Shown: positions 1-8,436, numbered from the stretch's first letter. The stretch: DNA of 64,000 nucleotides from Labilibaculum sp. (GCF_963664555.1 NZ_OY761461.1:2914001-2978000); one strand, 5' to 3'. Numbers and translations: made by a program. The notes: generated by a model not told the origin, from the sequence alone.

Positions 1-130
1 CGCTTTTTTTGTATCACCTTTTTGTGCGTAATAAACGGCTAAACTTGCATTTTGGTAGATAGACAATACCCTACTAAAATGGAGATGGTTACTTGTAAGC
101 ATTGCATTTGGCCTGTATCTTGTTCGTCTG

Positions 131-484
131 TTGGCATTTGATCTTAAAACACCCAATTACTTACTATCAATTGAATCGAACATCTGGATTTTTGCGGTAT
201 TCGGTTTTGCCTGTAAATACCTGAACAAACCAAGTAAAGCACTTAGCTACCTAAGTCAGGCAGCCTATCCTATCTATATTTTACACATGGTATTTATGTT
301 TCTGGCTGCGGTTCTTATTTTGCCTCTTGAGATGCCGGTTTTCGCAAAATTCGTTATGGTTATCGCCTTTACAACGGTAGGATCTTTTATACTGTACGAA
401 TTGCTTATTAAGAGAATTGGTTTTCTAAGACCATTGTTTGGTCTTAAAACAAGAAGTGTGCTTGAGCTGAGCGTAAAATATTAA
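131..484 (+). CDS. Acyltransferase-3 family protein, C-terminal fragment
   Basis: This is the last part of an integral-membrane acyltransferase of the acyltransferase_3/MdoC type, which O-acylates cell-surface sugars or glucans. The fragment has three hydrophobic segments, and the sequence around AYPIYILH is the usual motif near the end of this family. The full family is about 350-400 residues, so most of the gene should lie left of position 1. The reading frame is stopped by TAG at 56-58, and no ATG follows; the TTG at 131 is only a nominal start. Another frame is open from 3 to a TAG at 60-62 and ends in a plausible membrane-like stretch. A frameshift near position 60, real or a sequencing error, is therefore possible. 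The gene may be broken. Confidence 0.6.
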   Translation: MAFDLKTPNYLLSIESNIWIFAVFGFACKYLNKPSKALSYLSQAAYPIYILHMVFMFLAAVLILPLEMPVFAKFVMVIAFTTVGSFILYELLIKRIGFLRPLFGLKTRSVLELSVKY

Positions 485-610
485 TATACTGAAAGCAAGA
501 AAGTCCAAATCTCTTCATCATTAAAAAAACAAGAGCCTAAATTGTAGTACACATGAATACACTAAGGCATTATTTTTGTGGCAATTAGACTGATAATTTT
601 AAAATTTGTA

Positions 611-1186
611 ATGATGAAGAGATGGATGTTTTTTGTATTACTTGGTTTGATGACGGGCTGTTTAGACGATTCGGACTATGTTTACATTCGCGAACACAAG
701 CAGAGCATATTGCTGCTGCAGGTTGACTACACCAGTTACGAATTTGAGCAAGGTACAGAACTGTTTCTGCATACTGAATATTCAGATGCTGATACTATTC
801 CTATTGGTGTAGATTACGATCCTCCGGGAGATTTTGGAAATATCAGTTTATTTTATGAACCAGGCCATGAGGTAATTTTTAATGGTTCGATAGTTTGGGA
901 TGGAACCGGACATTTAAAATTCCCAAAATGGTTCTATTATCCTTCACAGTTTGCCACTTTGAATACTCCGGTTGAAAAACCTGATGATGATGAATTTCAA
1001 ATCATTTTTCCGGAAGAGGGACTTGAGTATCCACTTGATTCCATTTGGAATGCAGTTAATCATTTATCAATTGTATCAAGATATCTTAAAAGTGGTAAAA
1101 AAATCGGTGTTTTTCGTTACACTCCCAGTGTTGGTGCTGGAGATCCAAACGAATGGGACTGGTATGTAATAATGAATACAAATTAA
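611..1186 (+). CDS. Predicted lipoprotein of unknown function
   Basis: This 191-residue protein is not recognised beyond being a lipoprotein. It begins with ATG ATG AAG AGA and a short hydrophobic signal ending in the lipobox LMTGC, with Cys17 as the predicted lipidated residue. A GTG 33 bases upstream would also open the frame but would put eleven extra residues ahead of a good signal peptide, so 611 is preferred. The mature part is rich in Asp, Tyr and Trp, with no cysteine after the lipobox and no transmembrane segment. It is probably anchored in the periplasm or outer membrane. It converges on the next gene, with a strong hairpin terminator between them. Confidence 0.7.
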   Translation: MMKRWMFFVLLGLMTGCLDDSDYVYIREHKQSILLLQVDYTSYEFEQGTELFLHTEYSDADTIPIGVDYDPPGDFGNISLFYEPGHEVIFNGSIVWDGTGHLKFPKWFYYPSQFATLNTPVEKPDDDEFQIIFPEEGLEYPLDSIWNAVNHLSIVSRYLKSGKKIGVFRYTPSVGAGDPNEWDWYVIMNTN

Positions 1187-1227
1187 AGATGAAAACAATT
1201 TTAGTTCACAAGTAATTTTGATCACAC

Positions 1228-1261
1228 AAAAGAGGATAAGAAAGCAATCTTATCCTCTTTT
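1228..1261. terminator. Bidirectional intrinsic terminator
   Basis: Perfect 14-bp inverted repeat (AAAAGAGGATAAGA at 1228-1241, complement at 1248-1261) around a 6-base loop. The arms end in A and T runs, so it can work in both directions. It sits between the convergent genes ending at 1186 and 1279. Confidence 0.85.
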
Positions 1262-1278
1262 ATTAATGGCACAATCGT

Positions 1279-2061
1279 CTATTTTACAGTTTTCTTCAAG
1301 GTTCCCAAATAAGTCCAATTCAAATCTCTTGTTTTTAATGCTTCGTCTATTTTCATTTGTGTTTCGGCATCAACATTAAATACTTCATTACGACCATAAG
1401 TATCAAAATAGTGAAGATAATCTTTAAACATATCAAAAGTCATATGAGTAGTCGGAACTTTACTGCCCGAAGGCATCAGTACTCTTGCCAAAGCCCAATG
1501 GCTCATACTTCCGGCTTCTACTCTTTCCTGATGCATTGGAAGAAAAAGATCTATTTCAGCCTTCTCATACTCATCCATTTTACCTTTGGCAGCCTCCATA
1601 AAATTCATCCGCATAACAGTTCCTAAATCCATTTTAAAATTATCGTCCGTGGTCTTAATTACTTTTAAAAACATTCTTTTACTAAGTTCTCTTGATTTCT
1701 CACCATTCTGCAATGCTTTCCTTAATTCCTCATCCGACATGGCAGGATAAGCTTTTTTTGCTGCACTCCACACATCTCCATCCGATAAAGCTTTTACCGG
1801 ATCGTCATAGATAGTGACCGTTACATACTGATAGCCCTGCTCTGTTCCACCAGGTTTTAATGACCATAAATCCCAACCTTTAATTTCTCCGCTTTTAAGG
1901 CGTTCAGCATGTATTTTTTCCCAAAAAGTTTCTGTCTCCCAATAATTCATTTCCTGATCATTAGTAACTTTCATGAATTCAAAAACCAGAAACCGCTCTT
2001 GCTGTGCAATACCTGCACCGCAAAACAATACCATAATAACAAATAGTAGTATTTTTTTCAT
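1279..2061 (-). CDS. Secreted protein with internal duplication, unknown function
   Basis: A 260-residue protein with a cleavable signal peptide (MKKILLFVIMVLFCGAGIAQ). The start at 2061 is chosen over an upstream ATG at 2118 because it puts the signal at the N-terminus. I do not recognise the family with certainty. The mature protein looks like two related halves. Each has an acidic helix with E/H residues (around FWEKIHAERLKSG and LFLPMHQERVEAG), then a W-containing strand and a conserved T-x-D/Y segment. This layout is typical of tandem ferredoxin-like alpha/beta-barrel domains, but that is an inference. No catalytic motif is evident. It is probably monocistronic and periplasmic. Confidence 0.7.
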   Translation of the reverse strand: MKKILLFVIMVLFCGAGIAQQERFLVFEFMKVTNDQEMNYWETETFWEKIHAERLKSGEIKGWDLWSLKPGGTEQGYQYVTVTIYDDPVKALSDGDVWSAAKKAYPAMSDEELRKALQNGEKSRELSKRMFLKVIKTTDDNFKMDLGTVMRMNFMEAAKGKMDEYEKAEIDLFLPMHQERVEAGSMSHWALARVLMPSGSKVPTTHMTFDMFKDYLHYFDTYGRNEVFNVDAETQMKIDEALKTRDLNWTYLGTLKKTVK

Positions 2062-2276
2062 AACAACCAGTTTTAGGTGAATAAAACTTAAGTTACAGCT
2101 TTTTATCACTTTGTACAATAGAAAATAACATCCAATCCTTTAAATAGATATTCATAACAAATCCAAATTAGAAACAACCAAGCCATTTTACCAATTAATT
2201 ATACTGCACGTTTTGTTTATCAGAGAGCTTTTGATAAATTCGAAATCACACTTCATTTAAAACAAGTTAGCTGATC

Positions 2277-3131
2277 ATGATTACAATAAAATCTTTGGCA
2301 GGAATTCGTTTTCCTGAGCTTTTCGAAGCTTTTAGCCAGGCATTTAACGATTATGAAATACAATTAGACAGTGAGGAATTAAAAACCATGCTGCACCGCA
2401 GAGGATTCCTTCCCGAACTATCTTTTGGCGCATTTGATGACAATAAATTGGTAGCTTTTACCTGCAATGGAATCGGTTCTTTTAACGGAACTAAAATAGC
2501 CTACGATACCGGAACCGGAACTGTCAAAGAATATCGGGGACAAGGATTGGCCGGCAAAATATTCAACTACTCCATTCCATTTTTAAAAGAGGCGGGTATT
2601 TTTCAGTACTTGCTGGAGGTATTGCAGCACAATACAAAAGCAATATCAGTATATAAAAAGCTGGGCTTTTGCGTGAGCCGTGAGTTCAACTATTTCGTTC
2701 AGAAAAATGAGGACATAAAAGTTGATTCCATGAAATTAAATCCTGCCTATGCTTTTAAGCCAATCGATTTATCGCAAGCCGAAAAACAGAGTTCATTCTG
2801 CGACTTCATACCATCCTGGCAAAATAGTTTCGAAGCCATATCAAGAAAACCGGATAATTTTACTCTACTGGGAGTATTTAAGGAAGAGCAACTATTGGCT
2901 TATGGTATTTTTGAAGCTAAATCGGGCGACATTACCCAAATTGCTGTTGAACCAATACACAGACGAAAAGGCATTGGCAGCCTGCTTCTTAAAGAAATGG
3001 TGAAATTGAATCAACACAACTCCATAAAATGCATCAATGCGGAAATAGAGTGCGGATCGATTACGGAGTTTCTTAAATCAAACTCAATTTTAGTTAGCGG
3101 GAAACAGTTTGAAATGATAATGGAATTGTAA
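2277..3131 (+). CDS. Tandem-GNAT N-acetyltransferase
   Basis: This 284-residue protein has two GNAT-type domains. Members of the superfamily transfer an acetyl group from acetyl-CoA to an amine of a small molecule or protein. The first domain (about residues 50-140) has the acetyl-CoA pyrophosphate loop as EYRGQGLA (E85-A92). The second (about 200-284) has IHRRKGIGSLL near residues 227-237, and this is the better Q/RxxGxG/A motif. Two tandem GNAT domains occur in several aminoglycoside- or peptide-modifying proteins, but nothing in the sequence fixes the substrate. The start is an ATG at 2277. It appears to be an independent unit, divergent from the gene at 2061. Confidence 0.85.
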   Translation: MITIKSLAGIRFPELFEAFSQAFNDYEIQLDSEELKTMLHRRGFLPELSFGAFDDNKLVAFTCNGIGSFNGTKIAYDTGTGTVKEYRGQGLAGKIFNYSIPFLKEAGIFQYLLEVLQHNTKAISVYKKLGFCVSREFNYFVQKNEDIKVDSMKLNPAYAFKPIDLSQAEKQSSFCDFIPSWQNSFEAISRKPDNFTLLGVFKEEQLLAYGIFEAKSGDITQIAVEPIHRRKGIGSLLLKEMVKLNQHNSIKCINAEIECGSITEFLKSNSILVSGKQFEMIMEL

Positions 3132-3206
3132 GTCAGCTAAAATCAAAAAAAAAAATGCTTTGAGACAGGAATAAAATACAACTCTTAACACCCAACAAAT
3201 TAACCT

Positions 3207-3743
3207 ATGAAAATCAGAATTAAATCTGCAGAAACAACTCTTTTAATCCTCGGCATTTACCAAATTATTGGTGCAATCGTGGGATTCTATATAATTGCCG
3301 TCTTACTATTCCGAACTGGAACTATTAACGGCCCCTTACTCCTTATCTTATTTATTGCAATAGGACTGTACTTACTTTCACTAAAAGCAGGAACTTTACT
3401 ATTAAAAAAAGAGTACAGGTCAGGAATAATCGTTTCTATGGTATCGCAGATATTACAACTAGTAAGTATAGCTTTTGGTGGCTACAAGTATTTCTTTGTA
3501 TCGGGAGCAAAATTTAATGTTGGCTTTAATTTTACAGAAGGTTTTCTTTTCAATTTCGATTTTGGTATAACATCTACATTTACAATCATGTTGAATGTTT
3601 CAGATAAAGAATATTACATCTATTTAAACCTGCTGACTGTATTCCTTTTGTATCTATTCAACGATTTGTATTTGGAAATTACGAAGAACAAAGAACAAAA
3701 TACTGCTATAGAAGAAGGTATACCTAATATGAAGATCAATTAG
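3207..3743 (+). CDS. Small integral membrane protein, unknown
   Basis: A 178-residue protein with about four predicted transmembrane segments (near residues 10-35, 42-65, 72-95 and 135-155) and a charged Lys/Glu-rich C-terminal tail. No family is recognised. It begins 75 bases after the GNAT gene and is followed 23 bases later by another small membrane protein, so the three could be co-transcribed. It is presumably in the inner membrane. Confidence 0.65.
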   Translation: MKIRIKSAETTLLILGIYQIIGAIVGFYIIAVLLFRTGTINGPLLLILFIAIGLYLLSLKAGTLLLKKEYRSGIIVSMVSQILQLVSIAFGGYKYFFVSGAKFNVGFNFTEGFLFNFDFGITSTFTIMLNVSDKEYYIYLNLLTVFLLYLFNDLYLEITKNKEQNTAIEEGIPNMKIN

Positions 3744-3766
3744 TCTCAACAAATACAAGCACCCCA

Positions 3767-4012
3767 ATGTACAACCTGTTTTTTGATTTTTTAGTCCAAT
3801 TTGTTGGAGCCTTTGTTGTTTGGTTTTTTAAAGGTTGTAAAGGAAAACTATCAGATGAAATGGCTGGACCCTACGATAGCGACTCTAAAACATGGCGTAA
3901 TTTTGCGATCACCTTACTCATATTTCTAATAGGCTTTGCAATAGTTTTCAAAATTGGGGTATCGAATAGTGAAGTGGAGAAAAAAACTTATGAGATACAT
4001 CACAAAAGATAG
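3767..4012 (+). CDS. Small membrane protein, unknown
   Basis: An 81-residue protein with two hydrophobic segments (about residues 4-22 and 46-64) separated by a polar loop, and a basic C-terminus. It lies 23 bases after the preceding membrane-protein gene, which supports co-transcription. No domain is recognised. Its coding status rests on context and amino-acid composition. The repeat block begins immediately after it. Confidence 0.5.
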   Translation: MYNLFFDFLVQFVGAFVVWFFKGCKGKLSDEMAGPYDSDSKTWRNFAITLLIFLIGFAIVFKIGVSNSEVEKKTYEIHHKR

Positions 4013-4019
4013 TGGCTCC

Positions 4020-4460
4020 TTTGTTCTTCGAACATCTCCCCTTTAAAAAGGAAGAAACCTTCACAAACAGAACCTTCCCATCTTGAGGGGAAGTGCCGAC
4101 AGGCGAAGGGGTGAACAAACATATAATCAAATGCAAAACGTCAAATAAAACACCCCTCTGTCCTACGGACATCTCCCCTTAAAAAGGGAGAATCGTTCAC
4201 AAACCAAGTCTTCCCTTCCTGAGGGTACCGTAACGCAGCGAAGATCGTAAACGCTATTTGAAACAATATTGTGAACAAAGTGCCGATCCCTACACGTCGG
4301 GAAAAGGGTGTTAATTCCAATAACAAAGAACGCAATGCAAAGAAGCTCTCCCTATCCCTCTCCTTCTGGAGAGGAGAATACAGCTTCCTAATGTAAAAAA
4401 TTTGAATGTGGAATACTCCCTTCTCCTGAGGAGAAGAGCCTGGGTTGAGGTGTATCAAAA
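4020..4460. repeat. Cluster of REP-like imperfect palindromes
   Basis: There is no convincing gene here. Three related G/C-clustered units follow one another. The first is about 4031-4115 (ATCTCCCCTTT...GAGGGGAAGTGCCGAC). The second is about 4150-4240 (CCTCTGTCCTACGGACATC, then ATCTCCCCTTAAAAAGGGAG). The third is about 4350-4455 (CTCTCCTTCTGGAGAGGAG, then CCCTTCTCCTGAGGAGAAG). Each pairs a purine-rich arm with a pyrimidine-rich arm and could fold into hairpins. Such units are common dispersed intergenic repeats in Bacteroidota. Short reading frames inside them on the minus strand are by-products of the repeat. Confidence 0.7.
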
Positions 4461-4523
4461 AAATCCCCCCAACAGCTAACCATCTGTAAGGAGGAACATT
4501 GCAACATTAAAAAACCAAAAAAT

Positions 4524-5261
4524 CTATTCTGTTTCGCTAAGCTCTTCCGATTTTCGGTTGCTTCTTATCTTTTGCGACAGTTCCAATTTCAGAATGCACT
4601 CATTAATTTTTTTAATCATGATATCCAGTTCACTACCCGCAGTTAAACCCGACATAGCTTCCAGATATTTAAACATTCCATCTAAACTTTCAGCAAGGTT
4701 CCTACGAAATAATTTCGTTTCGTTCTCGCGTTTTTGATCCGCATTTTTACTGTTTCGTTCATCAAGAATCAAAACAAGCGCATCCAAGGCTATTTGCACA
4801 TTATCAACAATCTCTTTAATACCCAGTTGCTGTATTGCCAATTTTGCTTCCTCTACATTTTCGCAATCGGCTAAAAACATTTTTGCTTTTGCATTTTGTT
4901 CCTGCAAACTCTCCTGATGCAGGTTGTAGCCATGCGTTTTACTTAAATTGATTAAAACTTCGGCGGCCTTGTGCATTTTCTTATCCGGGTGCAGCTCATA
5001 ACACAAACAAATGTATTTTAAAGCCCTCCATGCGTTATTAAAATGCTTGTCGGCAAGTCCTGCTCCGGCAGTTTCCGTTATCGTGTTCAATTTATTCAAC
5101 TGAACCACCAAATTATTCAAACTGGCATCAACCCGGGTATAAAAACCAGGAATCCCCAGCCCTACCCAATCATACGATTTGGTTATTGAAATTACATCAT
5201 TTCCAAGCGATACAAATTCAGCATTTCTGAATCTACTTTTACTAAAACCCTCAATTTTCAT
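4524..5261 (-). CDS. DUF6261 family protein
   Basis: A 245-residue, mainly helical protein that matches the look of DUF6261, a Bacteroidota-restricted family of unknown function. It has an N-terminal segment with F-x-x-A-E-F, a helical bundle over the rest and a very charged C-terminal tail. No signal peptide or membrane segment is seen, so it is probably cytoplasmic. The start at 5261 (MKIEGFSK) is preferred to an ATG 12 codons upstream, because the family begins close to this point. The gene is flanked by REP-like repeats at its 3' side and by an 84-bp tandem repeat at its 5' side, so its surroundings look recombination-prone. Confidence 0.7.
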   Translation of the reverse strand: MKIEGFSKSRFRNAEFVSLGNDVISITKSYDWVGLGIPGFYTRVDASLNNLVVQLNKLNTITETAGAGLADKHFNNAWRALKYICLCYELHPDKKMHKAAEVLINLSKTHGYNLHQESLQEQNAKAKMFLADCENVEEAKLAIQQLGIKEIVDNVQIALDALVLILDERNSKNADQKRENETKLFRRNLAESLDGMFKYLEAMSGLTAGSELDIMIKKINECILKLELSQKIRSNRKSEELSETE

Positions 5262-5379
5262 TTTCTTACAATTTAAAATTCGATAAAAAACCTTCAATTC
5301 TATGGGCGAAAGCAGTAAAGAATCAGCAGTACCTGCCTCGCTTTTCTCCCATCATTATATTTTTATGCCGATAATGCTT

Positions 5380-5757
5380 TCGCTCCGCAGCGAAGCATAT
5401 ATCAGTATGTCGGAAGTCTCTTCGCAGCAGGCAGATGACTCCATTTTCATTTCAAAAGCCCCTTCGCATTGCTGAGAGATAGCTTTCTTGCTGCACAACA
5501 TGCCTCCGCACCAGTAAAAACCACCTTTTTTATGCCAATGATACCTCCCCCCCAAAGCGATAACACTATAACAATAAAAAAACAGCCTTCGCAGTTAGCA
5601 AACAACACTATTGTTATGCTTAAAACACCTCCCCACCAAAGCGATGACACTATGACAATAAAAAAACAGCCTTCGCAGTCGGCAGACGACACTATTGTTA
5701 TGCTTAAAACACCTCCCCACCAAAGCAATTACACTATTGCCATTGCGAAAAGCCTTT
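5380..5757. repeat. 84-bp tandem repeat built of ~42-bp half-units
   Basis: Two nearly identical 84-bp units (5543-5626 and 5627-5710) are followed by a partial third (5711-5757). Each consists of two diverged 42-bp halves sharing GACACTAT-like cores and CTTCGCAG or CCTCCCCA junctions. Decayed half-units continue leftward to about 5380 (CTCCGCAG near 5383, CTTCGCAG near 5420, CTTCGCAT near 5462). Read on the plus strand, the period is 14 residues, roughly TIxIxKxPSQxADD. One frame runs 5302-5475 and a second 5469-5759, one base out of register. It may be a decayed repeat-protein gene or a non-coding array. Confidence 0.75.
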
Positions 5758-5760
5758 AAA

Positions 5761-6397
5761 CATAGGCATTCCTCAGTTTGAACAAAAATTGATGCCCTTC
5801 ACTGATGATGCTTGCTGGTTTCATTCACCCCAACTTCTTCTAAACCTACTTTTAGTGAAACAAATGCCTCGGCCGAGTCATTCTCCTTAACAAAACAGTT
5901 TCTAAGTTATGAATAAATTAATGAACAATAAAAATATCAATCAAAGTTTTTTTCAAATACAGCCCAATTACTATGTAATATTATGTCTGAAAATGCTGTA
6001 AACATCAGCTTTCGCTGACGGTAAAAAAAAATACATTTATTTTATTTTTACGGTTAAACTGAGGCGAAATAATTAAAAAAACAGAAAGAAGAAATAACTT
6101 TAGTAAAAAACCAATTTTAGCTGACTAACAAATATATTTGGCGAACCAAATTAATTTACACCTGCACAAACAAAGCCAAAAAGCCCCGCAACAAGCACAA
6201 ACTACCATTTAACCGGCAAATAGTTATCAGGATTGATTCTAATAAACAAAAGTACTTGTACTTTTATTTTTATGCTTACCTTGGGGATCGCTTAAGGAAA
6301 CATTGGTGTTTTTTTACATAGGTACACTGTTTTGTGCCTTTATTAAAGGCCTATCAAATGAATAGTAAGCAATAGATTTTATTATAAACACTTAAGA
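5761..6397. other. Intergenic region, A+T-rich, with one palindrome
   Basis: No gene is supported here. A short imperfect hairpin (CAGCTTTCGCTG) lies near 6007. A perfect palindrome with arms AAAAGTAC and GTACTTTT around TT lies at 6248-6265, 132 bases ahead of the DUF6119 gene, and may be an operator. The rest is low-complexity A+T-rich sequence, which presumably holds the promoter of the downstream gene. Confidence 0.5.
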
Positions 6398-8221
6398 ATG
6401 GAAAATTCGTTTTTTGACAGCAAAACATCTTCTGAAATAAAAATTTTTCAAATAGATAAATTATTCTACGAATTAAAATCACTTGGCTCTAATGAAAAAA
6501 TAGTAAATTTTATTGTTGACAGACATCGCGAAAAGGTTAAGGATAAAAAATCAATTGGAATACCAACACCACAATGTAAAACTGATACAATTACTTATTA
6601 TTCATACGTCTATAATGAAAAGATAAAAGATTCATACTGGAAAATATTTCTTCCCACTTCTATTACCGAATCTCATGACTTTCAAATTCAAAAAATATCT
6701 TTTGTGCTTTTTGCTTCAATAGGCGATTATTTATTTGCAATAGTTGGTGGTGGTGGAATTAGAGTTATTAAAAGATATTTAAATAATAGATTTGGCATTG
6801 AACTTTTTGAACATCTTACTATTCCAAAAGATGATTTAATAACGTCCATAACCGTTAGGGGAATCTCAGGAAGATTAACAGAACAAAGTGAAATTTTCCG
6901 GAATGGGCAAACATTGCTAGATTCTTTACGATTTACAGAAATCCCAACCAAAATCAATATAGTTCTAAGAAAAGATTTAATAGATAGTGTATTTGATTTT
7001 ATGAATTTTAACACGGATGTTATTCATCTTGAAATAGGTTCATATTTTTTTATAAAATATAGATTGTCTTTTGAAGAATTACATAATTTGATTGGTGCAA
7101 TAAATGATATAATGTCAAATACAGAACCAAACCCTTTATCATCTTTTATCAGGGAAAATAATTCTACCACCATTAATAATTTATACCAAAAGATACTATG
7201 TCAAGGTTTAATGGATACGATGCTAAATATCTATTCACAAAGAAGACGAGAGAATTCAAATAATTTAGATATAGATTTTGTACATCCATCAAGAATACAA
7301 GAATTCTACGAATGTGACAAGTATGAACTAAAGGCAAAACGTCAAAGAAATCCTTTTTATACAACAAATGACAAATCCACTCTTTTCAAAGCTGGTCTTA
7401 AATATTTATTTGATGAAATAGGTGAATCAAATCGACAATTTGATTTTGATACAATAATTTTAGGAATACGAGTATATGGCTATAGGGGAAAACAGCGTAT
7501 TACACACGCCATGTTTTTACAACATATAACCACGGAAATTCGATTTCAAAAAAAACCAATATTCCACATTGATAATTTATGGTACCGAGTTCAAAATGAT
7601 TTTGTTAATACGATAAATGAAAGATGTATTAATATGATTGAAAAAAACTATTTAAACAATCCAATACTTGACATCCCGTGGGATAGAGAAAAAATGGATG
7701 AAGGTGAATATAACCTCTTATACTCGAATAAGGATAACGTAATTGTATTAGACAAAATGCTAGGACAAAACATTGAGTTTTGTGATTTGATGATAGAAAA
7801 AGAAGATATCATTTATTTGGTTCACGTTAAGGATGGATTTGATGCCAAAATGCGTGACCTTTCAAATCAAATTTTAATTTCTGCAAACCGATTTTGGAAT
7901 GACATCAATTCTGATAATAATGAATTTTTAATAGATGTTATTGACAGATACAATAATAACAACAATGAATTACAACTTGATAAAAATAATTTCCTAAGCA
8001 AATTCAAGATGAATAAAGAAATAATTTTTGTGATGGCATATAATTCAAACAAGCCAAACTTAAAAATAAAAGATCGAATTCTTACTAGTAAATCGAATAT
8101 TGCAAAATATTCATTAGTTCAATGCGCCCAAGATATGACCTCTCGATACTCTTTAAAAATTGTAGATATAGCTGACATTAAAGATTTAACAATAACACAT
8201 ACTCCGAGTAGAAACAACTAA
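6398..8221 (+). CDS. DUF6119 / TIGR04141 sporadically distributed protein
   Basis: This 607-residue protein resembles DUF6119, called TIGR04141 'sporadically distributed protein'. The family is patchily present in bacteria and often found in accessory or defence regions; its biochemical function is not established. The N-terminal half contains the characteristic FAIVGGGGIRVI loop followed by NNRFGIELF and a polar segment. The C-terminal half has IEFCDLMIEKEDIIYLVHVKDG (about residues 466-487), the family's IEvCDLl...hVKrg signature. This could be a nuclease-like core, which is an inference. No signal or membrane segments are seen. Base composition is far more A+T-rich than the neighbouring genes, consistent with transfer. 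It stands alone except for a small gene 11 bases downstream; no methylase, helicase or toxin partner is nearby. Confidence 0.75.
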   Translation: MENSFFDSKTSSEIKIFQIDKLFYELKSLGSNEKIVNFIVDRHREKVKDKKSIGIPTPQCKTDTITYYSYVYNEKIKDSYWKIFLPTSITESHDFQIQKISFVLFASIGDYLFAIVGGGGIRVIKRYLNNRFGIELFEHLTIPKDDLITSITVRGISGRLTEQSEIFRNGQTLLDSLRFTEIPTKINIVLRKDLIDSVFDFMNFNTDVIHLEIGSYFFIKYRLSFEELHNLIGAINDIMSNTEPNPLSSFIRENNSTTINNLYQKILCQGLMDTMLNIYSQRRRENSNNLDIDFVHPSRIQEFYECDKYELKAKRQRNPFYTTNDKSTLFKAGLKYLFDEIGESNRQFDFDTIILGIRVYGYRGKQRITHAMFLQHITTEIRFQKKPIFHIDNLWYRVQNDFVNTINERCINMIEKNYLNNPILDIPWDREKMDEGEYNLLYSNKDNVIVLDKMLGQNIEFCDLMIEKEDIIYLVHVKDGFDAKMRDLSNQILISANRFWNDINSDNNEFLIDVIDRYNNNNNELQLDKNNFLSKFKMNKEIIFVMAYNSNKPNLKIKDRILTSKSNIAKYSLVQCAQDMTSRYSLKIVDIADIKDLTITHTPSRNN

Positions 8222-8232
8222 AATAATTTCAA

Positions 8233-8436
8233 ATGAAAAATATAATTTGTAGCATAGTTATTCTCTTTTTTTTAAGCCTAAATGTATCTGGGCATAGTGG
8301 TAGAACTGATCGTAATGGAGGTCATTACAATAGAAAAACAGGGAAATATCATAATCATAGTCGAAGTGGCTTGGGCTGGGGAGTTTTTATTATTGGAGGT
8401 TTGATTATCTACGCAATTACTAAAAAGAGAGATTAA
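8233..8436 (+). CDS. Small secreted YHYH-type protein
   Basis: A 67-residue protein with a signal peptide ending around residue 20, then HSGRTDRNGGHYNRKTGKYH (about residues 21-40). This is the His/Gly/Asn-rich motif of small YHYH-domain proteins, often close to nuclease or excalibur-type domains. A C-terminal hydrophobic segment (about 48-62) with a KKR tail looks like a membrane anchor. The many His and Asp residues suggest metal binding, which is not proven. It begins 11 bases after the DUF6119 stop and shares its low G+C, so the two are probably one transcript and one mobile module. Confidence 0.65.
   Translation: MKNIICSIVILFFLSLNVSGHSGRTDRNGGHYNRKTGKYHNHSRSGLGWGVFIIGGLIIYAITKKRD

Noticed and set aside
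3948..4458. Two minus-strand frames (74 and 105 codons) in the REP-like block
   Set aside because: They follow the palindromic repeat units and resemble read-through of repeats rather than a gene.
5447..5728. Cys/Trp-rich minus-strand frame across the 84-bp repeat
   Set aside because: It is the reverse reading of the tandem repeat. The plus-strand register gives a coherent 14-residue pattern, the minus-strand one does not.
5380..5757. CRISPR array
   Set aside because: There are no constant repeats separated by unique spacers, and whole 84-bp units repeat head to tail.
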